NCBI GenBank assembly: GCA_000310025.1
Contig: FN648760.1
Coordinates: 4,630 to 49,386 of the forward strand
Source: Ectocarpus siliculosus
Lineage: Eukaryota > Sar > Phaeophyceae > Ectocarpales > Ectocarpaceae
Length of the DNA stretch: 44,757 nucleotides
Reading direction: 5' to 3'
In this document: positions 10,901 to 21,484 of the stretch, in pieces
Numbering within the stretch: position 1 is the stretch's first letter
How the letters are laid out: each line of letters begins with the position of its first letter
The notes under the pieces: generated by a model
Database searches by the model: none
The model's input: only the letters and a program-made list of their open reading frames with translations
What the model was told of the DNA's origin: nothing
Program-made: the position numbers and the translations under genes

Positions 10901-13900
10901 AATATGCACGTGACTTGACGAAACGCGATCGACGGCTGACGAGCCCCGATGGTCGTGCTGGGATTTAATTGGCGTATTGGAGATGCCTCAGAAAAATCCG
11001 GACGACGTATCTAGCTTATGTAGTTATATTGCATTGCAGCTGATCTGCCCTGCCCCACCAGCTGGGGTATGTTTATTTCGGTCATGTGTTTGTGGCTCGT
11101 CTAGCCCTAGCCAAGGGCACGTAACGCCCAGGACAGACACCTTGTTAGATTCGCTAGGTTTCGTGTTGGAGCTCGACGAAAAGTTTTTGCGTAGCCTTTG
11201 GGAAACCGTGAAGACCCTACTCTGTTGCACTTGCTGTATGAGTCGTATATCGACGTTGTTGTCCAACCCCAATACTCGTGTGTTGCAGAATATCTCACGA
11301 CTATAAGTAGGTTGAAGCGTTACACACTAAAAATAGACTTTTACCCACTCCCTTTCCCTTTGGTCAGCGGGCCTATCAACATCAATGTCACTCCTCCAAG
11401 CGTAATGCATGCCCTCTTGCGAGTATTCCTTCGGCGGTTGTGTGTTGGATGTTTTTATCTCTTGTGTTTTATTGAAATCTGAGAGTGCGAGTGCCTCCCT
11501 TCAAGCTCTTCTACCAAGTGTTTAGTTTCCATATGTAGAGTGTAGTGGATTTTTTCGACATTTCGTTCACTGCACCTGACTGTTGTCGTGCCATGCTGCA
11601 GATGCTAGGAGATCACGACTGGTGCTTCCCGGCATCAATGGCCTCTGGATCACAAGGCGTTGCAAAACTCAGTTCTGCTGACGGCAGCGCTGCATCGCGT
11701 GAGCGCGTAGCCGGCAGCGTGGGTGCACTTCGTCCGAGCAGAGGTGCAGAGGACGTTTACGCGCAAGCGCGCACGCTGTTCAGAGCTATGGTACAGATGC
11801 CACATTATGCGGAGGAGGTGAGCTCGGGTCTGTGTAGACGCTCACCCTATCGAGATGGGTATGATACACGCCCAAGAATGAGAGTCAAATTGCTCGCTTC
11901 AAGTAGCCGTCGATCTGCGACGCCTTCCACAAATCTTGCGCTGTACTGAATGAACCGTGCTGCAGATTGGTGAGATTCTGCGCACAAGCTTGGAGGACTT
12001 CTTCGCGCTGGTTCAGAATAAGTTCCAGGATATCATCGTCAACAGGTGAGGGTGAAGGATTGAGATCCTTGGTTTAACCATATTTTTAGTACGCTCAGCA
12101 AACCGTACTATCTAGAGAAGATGTCAACACCAATCCGTAAAGGATGTGACTCGTGCGCTCTCAATCGATGTCACTTCCAGCGCATCTCGATCGCGATTGG
12201 AGCGTTTCAGCGACAAGCTACGGGATCTGATCCGGAGGGATGCACAATACCTTACGTACAAGACCCTCGTCTATGGTGAGTGCGTATCTGGTCATTCCAA
12301 TCCGTTTGTTTACCCCGAGCGCCCCCTCAAGTTGTTGGAGGCTGGGATAGCATCCAAGGGTTGCTACGTATTGCAGTCCCTATATGTTGCTGCTTGAGAC
12401 TGGTGAAGGGTGAACGCCCAGTAGCCTTTGCAGGGCTTTTCGATTAAGCAAACATGTTGGACAAAGCAACAATCGGGGGAGTTGGGTTGGGGTTAGGGTT
12501 GAGGATAGGGTCTGCGTACCCCGTCCCTGTTCTATTTCCTCATAAATTGCACTTAATTTCTCGCGAAGGCGGTCCACGGACGCCGAGCTGCAATAAGAGA
12601 AGTAACACATTAAATGCAGTTTCACGTTTTTGTTACCAAGTTACCACCACGGACAGGGCGAAGGGTGATCTCGCTGCCAACTTGCCGTTTGACAGCTACG
12701 GATGGCGCTGATGGTGAAATCGCGTCTCGGCCAATTGCGGGCGTTCCGGTAGGTGTACAATTCAAATGAGCGAATTCTCAATGTATGACATTCCAACCTT
12801 AACGTTTGCTTTGACGAGGAGTCCTCCTTATTCTGTGGAACACTACCAAACAATACAGATTAGGGTTCGCCTTTGTCCCTCACATAATGCGCAGACGTCG
12901 TTAACGAGTCTAACGGCAAATGTTGTACAGGTGGATTGCTGCGGTGGGATGAGAGCGAGGTGGACGACGTGCTGTCTTTGAAAGGGCGGCACTCGCTGGG
13001 TGGTGGACCTACGAAGGGTGTTGAGCGTGACACTCGGAGGGGGAGAGAAGGGAATCTCGAAGTATCTGGCCAGGAGGAGGCCGACGATATTTTCGAGAGC
13101 GAATTCACGATGCTCCAAGACCTGTGGAAGTTTGACAGCGTTCCTTTCTCAGTGACGAAGCAGGTGCGCGCGTCGGAAGCATACGTGGGTCTGAAATTGC
13201 GAGTTCATATCGTGTTGGTTGCGAGGTCATGGTTGGCTACGCTTCACCCGAGTCGGAACACATGGGACTTGACACAAGTTGCGATTACGCTGACACGTTT
13301 GGTGTTGATGTGGAACTCACATGCAGCTGGTGACTGGTAAGATTTTGCACAACTCAAGGGTATGATAGTGAAGCCTGCTGTTTCAACGTGGCGAAAGTTG
13401 TTTCGACCCGTTTTGTGCACCTATTTAGTCTAGCAATCATCACCTCGACTCGCTGTGTAGCTAGGCGATGTCTTGTATAACCAGGCCCCGATCTAAACGA
13501 TGCGCCCCTGCCTCTCTCGTGTTGCGTCGGACAGAGTCTTCTCTCGTTGCGAAAGCAACAGGCTGTTGCCTGCTTGGCGTTCAGCTGCGATTGGTTATCA
13601 CACAAGGTTCTCAAGGTTTGTGTCGCGATCAAGCATCAGTCTTCTACTGATGACCCTTCCTCCGGCCTAGGAGAACAACTTGGCTCCCCTTCCAGAACTG
13701 TCGATGCTGAGCGCCGTATGTCGAGTACACCAGGGAACGCAACGGCACCAGCGCAAAAACTGCGGCTAATCGGGCGAAAACTGTCACAGCTCGCAGATGA
13801 CAGCCTCCTCTGTCTTCGCCTCGAGGTGAGAAAATGCCGCCTTTTCCTTGGTGAGGGCTCCACTATCAGTGGGACATCATGTCGACGCGAGTGTACAGAA

Positions 13901-14621
13901 ATACAGGGTCTCGTGTCGCAGCTAGATGCATGAGGTATTTGGTGTCTGAACTTGCTGTCCCGTCTTCACCGCGTATTTTGTCCAGGTGTACATGTTGGTA
14001 AGCTTCTACATGCAACAACTCCCATCTATCAATCTGGAGGTGACGAGCGGGCAAGGGTCCACCACAGCGATGAGCCTTGGGAGCGTCGAAGACCAATGCG
14101 TGGTGACACTTAATCGGTGTATTCGCGAGGAGCAAGAGGCTCTCAGCCCGTTTGAGCCAAAGGGCAGCATGGCTCTACTCTGTCCTAGAGAGCTTCTTGC
14201 TTTCGTACTGGCACCGCTGCCCCGTCTTCTTCCCCGTCTGTTCGTCCGCTCGTTTATTTTCCTCAAGACGAAGACTGTAACAGTTGGCGGGGTCGGGAAG
14301 TTGAACAAAATTCTGAACACTCTCGAGCAGACTGTGGGAGATGTCACGGACGACCACAAGACTAGGATTCAAGAAGAGGGTGCGGCAGCTGATGTACCCG
14401 GAAGTGGAACCCAAGCGCCGACGGGCGTAGTCGGAGAGAGATTTGGATGGGCCCGTCAATACGTGGCGTTGATGAGCATGACGCAAGGCGAGTTGGAGTC
14501 GTTCATCAGGAAAAACCGCACAAAATTCAGCAAGGAAGAATACCGAAGAGTTTGGTCTCTGTCTGGCCCAAATCGACGGACAGAGGACGAGCAAAAATTT
14601 GATGTTTGGTGGGTGTCTTGA
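7918..14621 (+). CDS. EXOC4: Exocyst complex component 4 (Sec8), first exon missing
   Basis: Sec8 is a subunit of the octameric exocyst, which tethers secretory vesicles to the plasma membrane. Nine exons were recognised: 7918-8299, 8604-9860, 10268-10456, 11602-11817, 11966-12045, 12181-12275, 12931-13163, 13562-13825 and 13986-14621. All start after AG, end before GT, and their phases agree throughout, giving about 1116 residues before the TGA. Colinear matches to the family from N- to C-terminus include LREQLRECKQLL and ELWQRKLQYSLVLRLLNALD (the Sec8 N-terminal domain), FERLVRQKRFVGAVGLL, FDSFTSVLANLIRLV, MVIISIFRPTLKFVEAEE, LSQLADDSLLCLRLEVYM, VVTLNRCIREEQEAL and FGWARQYVALMSMTQGEL. It is somewhat longer than the human protein because of Ser/Gly/Asp-rich linkers in the second listed exon. 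The largest intron (10457-11601) contains nothing recognisable. No break was seen, so it is probably functional. Confidence 0.9.
9946..10193. repeat. Perfect 124-bp tandem duplication in a Sec8 intron
   Basis: Two adjacent copies (9946-10069 and 10070-10193), each beginning CGTGTAACCTCGTTTGAACG, appear identical throughout. They lie in the intron between the exons ending at 9860 and starting at 10268. No divergence implies a recent duplication or an assembly artefact. No ORF or splice signal of the neighbouring exons is duplicated. Confidence 0.9.
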
Positions 14622-16384
14622 CATGCTGAATTGTCAAAGTGTGTGCGCGCGGGCTGGAGTATTGATACTGTTTTTTGCAAAAAGACTTGCGTTAATTTTT
14701 GGGTCTGCTTTCGCTTGAGAATAGTCCTGGATTTTTGCGTCATTTTCCTGCAAGAGAATTGTGCAGCAGCAGCACCACCACCCTGACTGAGAGTGTATCT
14801 CAGCATCTGCTTACAGATAAATGAGTGGCTTTTGCTCGGCCTATACTGCGAAGTTTTTTGTCCCTCGTATGTGGTGTGACTTGTGCTGTAATTTTGCGAA
14901 TGTTTCGGTACCGCACACGTACATTATGGCGCGCTTTGCGAACTCAGCAGCGACAGCAGCTGCGCTTCTCAATCGTGTAGCATCACTTCCCCCTGCTGTA
15001 ACATTTTATGCCGGAAGGAGTGGGCAATGTCGGGCGTGAGCCGTTTTACTGCTGTGAAGTGTGTGATGACACTAGAAGAGAACCCGCCCGATGTTCCAAC
15101 GCTAGGAACAGCAAGCAAGTAATTGCTGTTTACATGGTAGCAGTTGTCCACATGTCTTTGCTGGGCATGTTGACAACTGCTGAGGAAACGGTTAACAAGT
15201 TAGGTCGTTCTACGTAGTTTCCAGCACTGCAACGCCGAAAAGGTCATTGGAAAGACGCGAGCAGCAGTTGCAACACGTGTGTGTAAACAACGTAAATATG
15301 AATCCCAACAAAGCCAAAGTACAAGAGGTTATTTCGCTGAAAGTTTGGGGGGCCATCCTGGTTTCCAAGCGTAGCTTGCCGTCCTAATCTCTGGGTCTCT
15401 GTGCCCGCATGACCTGTACGCAATCTCACCAAGTATTTCCTCTTGCAAGAGGATCCTAGGTTCATGTTTCCGGTGCATGAACTAAACGAACCTCCCTAAA
15501 CTAGTGGCAATTTTGAGCCGAATCCCTACGGCGCGAGCATCTCTCCCGTTGCAAATTTGAGCGTCATTGGTACTTGCCGTGTCGTGTACGGGAGTGTGTG
15601 TTCTTAGACCTAACGTCACAAACACGCACGACCGATGCACCTGTGCAAGAAACGTAATCACTTCTCCAGCAACCGCAAAAGCCGTATCAAGTTCAACCTC
15701 TCCTGAAGGTCCACCACGAAAAACGTCACGGCTAGCCTTGACACGAAGGTGGGAGCGTCTCCCAGAGAGAAATAGTAACACTCCACCAATCGCGAAGAAA
15801 ATAATGACGAAGGGATCATTTTGAGCCTGCAAGAGCGAACATTTTCCGAGGCCCTTTATTTAGCGCAAATTCTAGAACTTATATATTCGATATTGACCTC
15901 AGGCCACATTTTTTTTACACCAGTTAGGCCGCAGGACTTGGTTGTAGAGTTGGGGAATCTCCGTCTTGTCTAAAAGCAACTTGTTTTTCTTCCGTGTATG
16001 AAAGAAGTCGTTTTTCTTAGGTCTCTATCCTCGAGATTGCAGCGGCAGATGTTCGAACGAGGTGGAAGAGGTGTGGCTACTACCCCCGTTCGCCCGTCCT
16101 GCAAGTTTGGTACAAAAAGCTTAAGGAAGTTTTTGAGAAACACATCTCTTCTTTTATGACTCAATGGTATAGATTTCTTGGTGCCACAGCGATCCAAAAC
16201 ACCGAATAAAATTTGTCGGACTTCGCCAGCTCATCTTTGCTTTGCATGCTTATGGCGGCCCCAAAATACTCCTCAACGAGTTTTCAGTCGAATCTGCGTG
16301 AAGGACGGGGAAACTATACAGTTCGCGAGAACCATTGTGAAAAGGGACGGACCGAGGCATCATCTTCTAGCATGAATGCCGGTC
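14622..16384. other. Region downstream of Sec8
   Basis: Holds the Sec8 3' UTR and, on the opposite strand, two possible exons listed separately (15244-15827). The remainder (15840-16384) shows only short overlapping ORFs with no family signal. Confidence 0.4.
15244..15827 (-). CDS. Possible two-exon gene encoding a small membrane protein
   Basis: I do not recognise it. A minus-strand exon from about 15827 (after a TTGCAG acceptor) encodes NDPFVIIFFAIGGVLLFLSG, a convincing membrane helix, followed by a basic then acidic segment ending in ITFLAQ before a GTGCAT donor near 15649. A second exon is possible after AAG near 15439, reading RKYLVRLRTGHAG and ending with a hydrophobic stretch (YFGFVGIHIYVVYTHV) and a stop at 15244. 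Both are phase zero. The start exon is not identified. It would be convergent with Sec8. Alternatively the first ORF simply continues to a stop at 15482. Confidence 0.3.
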
Positions 16385-16645
16385 GCCCCGGTGGTGTTGT
16401 TGGTATCCCCGAAACCCTCTAGAGGTCAGGTCAGGGGTTCGAATCTAGGCGTAAGCGAGCTTTTCTTGCAAAGTGAGTTTTTCTCTCGCTTCCGCTTCTT
16501 GCCTATGAGTGGACAGCGCTGGTTCGTGTGTACACAGAGGGAAGAGAGTGCTGCATTCTTCTTGCATTCAAAATCGAAGGCAAAGTACCGCAGAGGGTGG
16601 GGGTGGAGAGGGGCTCTTCTATGTGACCACGGGTTCACGGGTGGC
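16385..16645 (+). mobile_element. tRNA-derived SINE-like element, copy A
   Basis: The head reads GCCCCGG-TGGTGTTGTTGG then about 30 bp later GGGGTTCGAATCTAGGCG. These resemble the A and B boxes of an RNA polymerase III promoter in tRNA order. A unique tail follows (TTTTCTTGCAAAGTGAGTTT, CTCTCGCTTCCGC, GGAAGAGAGTGCTG, TGTGACCACGGGT) that is shared with copies at 24504 and 36996, all on the plus strand. The head does not fold into a clean tRNA. No target-site duplication was identified. Confidence 0.7.
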
Positions 16646-16764
16646 CAACAGACCGGGTTGTAAGGGCACTTTTGCCAACCTGAATGCCTGAATCGACATT
16701 TATTTTGGCACGAGTTGCAACCTCCCCACCTTGGGTGATCCTTGCAATGCAACGATGGCCAGGT

Positions 16765-17292
16765 TGTGCAAGGTATACATTTCTTGGAGGTTGCGCGTTG
16801 TTTGCAAGCCGGATAGGGGGCGGTTGCCGATGGTAGTGCAAGGTGTACCCTTTCTTGGTGGTTGGTGCGCGATTACAAGTCGGATCGGAGGCAGGTTGCC
16901 GATGGTAGTACAAGGTGTACGATTTCTTGGTGGTTGGTGTGCTGCTAACAATCTGGATGGGGGTCAAGCTGTCGGTGGTGGCGCAAGGTGTACCATTTCT
17001 TGTGGTTGGTGCACTGCTTACAAGCTGGACAGCGGGCAGGCTGCCGATGGCAGCGCAAGGTGTACCCTTTCTTGGAGGTTGGCGTGCCATGCACAAGTCG
17101 GTTAGGGGGGAGGTTGCCTATGGTTAGCGACAAGGTGTACCCTTTTTTGCAGGTTGGCGCGCTTTGCACAAGCCAGTTGGGGGGCAGGTTGCCGGTAATC
17201 GTGCAAGGTGTACCCTCTCTTGCAAGTTGGCGCGTCGCGCTCAAGCCAGTAGGGGGCAGGTTGCGTATTACAATGCGTACCCTCTCATAGAG
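16765..17292. repeat. Minisatellite, about 7 copies of about 72 bp
   Basis: A motif with core CAAGGTGTACCCTTTCTTGG followed by GGTTGGTGCGC, ACAAGNCGG and GGCAGGTTGCCGATGG recurs roughly every 72 bp, starting near 16767, 16835, 16907, 16980, 17054, 17127 and 17200, with 10-25 percent divergence. Because the unit is close to a multiple of three, both strands carry long ORFs with repeated peptides (VQGVPFLGGWCA on plus, PTTKKGYTLHYHRQP on minus). I treat these as by-products. The unit contains a GGTGTACC palindrome. Confidence 0.8.
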
Positions 17293-20200
17293 GTTGCGCA
17301 AGATGCGGCCGGTCTACAACAAACAGCAGTGCTCAACACCTTAGTGGCGGGTTCAATTCCCCTGCAGTACGTCTTTTTTTTGTTCATGTTAAATTTGTTT
17401 TTTCGCCCCCTGTACAATTTTATCGTCGGTACATTCCCGAGCGAACTCCTGAAACAACGACATCCCGTGCCCATGCATCATACGCATATTGCCAGCTTAG
17501 TTTAAATCCATCTCCGCCCGCGGCTTATCATCTCGACCCAGGGTCGTCAACATCCCAAGTTGCACGACATGTAAGCGAGAATCATAAAAGGTACACTTCA
17601 AATTAAAACATTACACACATACCCTTTCGAACGTCGTTCTGTGTATTGGATGTCCCCCCACAACAACAGCATGCCCTGGCCTATGACCGTCAGCGACGTC
17701 GATCATGGAGACGACCCACAATCCCTGCAATAAACTACCTTTGGTTGTTGTGAGGAAGCACAACTCAGCCGGAGGCAACAGCTACACGTAGCGGCAGCAG
17801 TGTTGTCCAAACGCACAGGTAGAAACGACCGTCTCTCCCGACACGAAACACAGAACCCCGCCCCACCCTGGCCGTCCCAAATTATACAGCCAACTCTAGT
17901 CAAGAAAAAACGTCACTGCCTGAGATGGAGCCAGCTGCGATAGCGGTGTCCTCCAAAAACCGTGCAGAGACTGCAGAAATAGACCTCTCTACTTTCCCAA
18001 CACCATCGAAACAACTCCCCCCTCCCCTCCCCCCAAAAAGCTACAATTCGCACGAACAAAAAAGGGCGCGGACGAAGCCAAGAGGTTGCAGCGACAGATT
18101 CCAAACGCCCTTGCAGACACAGTAAGAAAACACCTGGCTCTCATCCCGCGCCACGCGCCCTCATGCACCAGCGAGAGCAACAAGCGTATCATAGCACCAT
18201 ATAAAAAAAAGCTGTGAGACATGGCGAGCGGGACATTTCTCCGCCTCCTCCGTCAAAGCTTCCACCCGTTGTGAACGTCATGAGGACCCGAGGAAACGCT
18301 TTGAACGATGTTGCAGCGGAGGCCCCGGCGACTAGACCTGGAGGTCACCGATCAATCCAACTCCACCACTACACTCAGCTCGCATCCAGAGCTCACGCAT
18401 CTTGCCGTGTCTACACCAAAGACTCAGTATTGCCAAAGAGATGCTTTCTACACCGTGTCCTGATGATCTGGGATAACACGGTACAGCCAGTGTGTCATAC
18501 TGACTGGTGCTGTCACATGTGCATGCCAGCTGTTGTGTATTCGTCCCACACCGCCGTTGGTTTTTCTCCTGGCGTTTGATGGTTGGCGGACCGCATGTCG
18601 CTCACAACCATGCTCACATCACGCACACATGCACACTCGTGCGACACTAATATGTGCAAACCATATAGCTTGACTTCCCGTTGCTCTGCACCCTCTCTCC
18701 TGACGCCAGCAAAGTTCTTGATCGCTCTGCCCCCCTCCTGACACCGCCATGACATAGCTCAACGGCTGGTTACTACATGCGGGAGGCTGGTTCAGAGGCA
18801 GTAGACAGATGGCTCTCCAGGAATCGTACGCCTGTGCTGTTCTATCTTCCGGAAAAAAATCTGACTCTCAATTCCATGAATACTCTGTTCCACGCTACGC
18901 ACGCACTGTCGACGTACGAAAAGCCGTAGACATTTCGCCAGCCTAAAAACACCGGTCAGGTAATCCTAAGGCATACCCGACTCCGACACCAAGAGTGATC
19001 TTCAAGATTAGTCAACATTGATAGAAAATGTACCCCGGCAAAGTAGGTATGCCAAGACCAAGCAGCAACACTCCGAACGTTGGAGTGCACTGTCAACCTT
19101 ACGAGGGTGAGTGCAAGTTCTTTGAATATGTTTTGAGTAAAAGGCATCCCTATGGAGTGGGGTAAAGATTAGCACCGCGACAAGGAGTGATGCAAGCACA
19201 TGCAAAGAGCAGAGAGAGGAAAACCGATGGTCTATACTTATATGGATAGACTACATGGAAGAGGTGTTTGCGCCATTTTTGGGAGCTCAGTGAGCTTTTC
19301 CTTCTGTAGGAATTTGGCGGCAAGAACAGACTCACGAACAAGTTGGTTGTTTTTCCCATGCAGTCCCTTGAACGAAATCCGACCCTCGCACCTACAGCTC
19401 ATCATAGTGACGACTCGACGTCTAAACTGACTACACCGACGAACTATTTACCCACGACACCAACCAGTGTCTTGATCATCTGACGTAAAACCAGCCAGCC
19501 GTGGTGTTGCATCGCGTTATCCTCTTGCTCACAACAGGTCAAGCAGACGTTGCCTTTTCATTATTTCTGGATGTTTCTTGGTTAGAACCTGGCATGTTTG
19601 TCATGTGTGTGTAAAGTATGCATGTGTTTCCCGCGATACCAACGTCGGTCCCAACCTGAGGCTCAGCTGTCTGCATGGTCTGCATTACTCTGCTGACACC
19701 ACCACGACATGGCTCGATTCGTTCTGGAGCATTTGGGCATTCAGTCCTACCCTCAATTGGGGACGGGCGAGATGAGACGGGAAGCCACAACGTCTCTGCG
19801 TGTATCACAGCACATAACAGAAAAATAAAGGAGCATGCGACTTTCACACAGTCAGATTCCTGGATGGAATATGACTTGAAACTGTTTCCTGTGGACAGGG
19901 GTTTCTTCTCCGACTGTAGTTTCTGTCGCGAAGGCAAATCGTCCGTTGTGTTGTTCCCGTTTTCTACGAAGTAATGTGTAACTTGCTCTCAGTCTCGTTT
20001 CTGGCGTTTCGACGTAGCCAATCACCTTTTGGTATGTGTTGACCTGCTGTTGTTCAACTTCAGAAAAATGTCACCGCTTTTTGGTTGCCTATTCACTACA
20101 AGCAGTGTAGTAGTGACGTCTTGTGGCGGACCGTTCAAACCTGTGGACAGGGCTCTGCTAGGGTACCAGATATGGTCGTTGGAGATGTTGACGGTACCCC

Positions 20201-20887
20201 TTGTTGTCCCGTCCGGGGGGGCTCTGTTGACGTCTGCACAAAATTACCATAGTGTTGTCTCTTGTCTTGCCTTTCTAGCCAGCTGGAGGGAGAACCCAGG
20301 GCATATTTTCTAGATCCTTTGGGATGTTGCGGTCGAGTGGCGAGCGATTGAGTCGGCAGGCAGACAGACAGCGTTTGCAATCACGTGGTGGCGGCGTTCA
20401 TGCCAGTAGAAACAGTCTCAGCGATAGACATGGGCGTGAAAGCGCCTGATTGAAGCTGGCGGTGCAGGTGCGTCTTCGTATGCGGAGCTTGTTACGTATT
20501 CCAGGGTGCAAAACCCCAGGCCACGCCCAGCAGAACTGTCTATTGCAGAGGTTCCCAGCCGAAGCCTCTACCAAGCACGCTGGGCATGGGGGCATTCTTG
20601 CAGCACCTGAAACACCCTTGGAATACCACGCAACATATCAGCTACAAGTCTATCGATACGTATCGATCAGCATACTTTGGTATTGTCCGTCAATGGACTA
20701 TCAGAGATACAATACTTTTTTTGCTGACTTGAATCGACATATGTTGGAGGAACACTGTTGATAATCGTAACGATCAATACCCACCCATTGTCCGCGTATT
20801 ACGTTTACAACTGAATTCATCTAAACAGAACATGTGTGTTTAACGGAACGTATCGATTTCCGCGGCGCCGTATTGCCTCACAATACC
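17293..20887. other. 3.6 kb without a recognisable gene
   Basis: Only short ORFs on both strands, without matches I recognise or supporting splice patterns. Two spots look faintly tRNA-like (B-box-like GGTTCAATTCC near 17350; A-box-like TAGCTCAACGG near 18755) but do not fold. A protein-like minus ORF at 20398-20595 is too short to judge. Confidence 0.4.
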
Positions 20888-21484
20888 TGTGGACACGTCG
20901 CACTTGGCTAGTCGTGGTTCATGGTGGGAGGATGCCTTTCGATATCTGCATGTCTAGGATATGGTAGATTGGGGTTTCTATCAGCCTGGCTGGGTGGTTG
21001 GCAGGAGAGAGAGATAGATGGAGAGAGAGAGAGAGAGAGAGAAAGAGAGACTCGTGTGCATTAATCCACTCTGTTTACCATCACCAAGGAGGTGAATCGA
21101 CCAGTCCCCCGAGGCCACGGGGGAAGGCACTGGTCCTGGGCCCTGCCTGACTTCAGCCGTATCTACAGTTATCGATAACTCAGGCTGACCGACCAGGGTC
21201 AGTCAGGGTCATAATTTTGTAGACACGCCTGAAGTCAGGCATGGTCCAGGATCAGTGCCTTTCCCCCGTGGCCTCGGGGGGCTGGTCGATTCACCCCCTT
21301 GATGATGGTAAACATATTGTATTATTGCACACGAGTCTCTCTCTCTCTCTTCATCTATCTCTCTCTCCTGCCAACCACCCAACCAGGCTGATAGAAACCC
21401 TAATCTAGCATATCCAGGACATGCAGATACCCAAAGGCATCCTCCTACCATGAACCACTACTACCCAGGTGCGCTGCGTCCACA
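20888..21484. mobile_element. Large foldback element (arms about 265-280 bp)
   Basis: The left arm (about 20888-21167) and right arm (about 21219-21484) are imperfect reverse complements along nearly their whole length. Paired blocks include GTGGTTCATGGTGGGAGGAT, GGTTTCTATCAGCCTGG, GGTGAATCGACCAG and CCCCGAGGCCACGGGGGAA, around a spacer of about 50 bp with its own CTGACC/GGTCAG pairing. Both arms carry a GA/CT microsatellite of different length. No transposase ORF. Best read as a long-terminal-inverted-repeat non-autonomous transposon or an inverted segmental duplication. No convincing target-site duplication. Confidence 0.8.

Noticed and set aside
12482-12510. Telomere-like GGGGTTAGGGTTGAGGATAGGG in a Sec8 intron
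   Set aside because: Only two TTAGGG-like words, imperfect and inside a conserved gene; not a telomere or a clear interstitial telomeric array.
17290-17370. tRNA-like B box GGTTCAATTCC
   Set aside because: The T-stem does not pair and the A box is poor; no acceptor stem. Possibly another worn SINE head.
18745-18815. TAGCTCAACGG ... GGTTCAGAGG, tRNA-like
   Set aside because: B box lacks the required A, and the arms do not fold.
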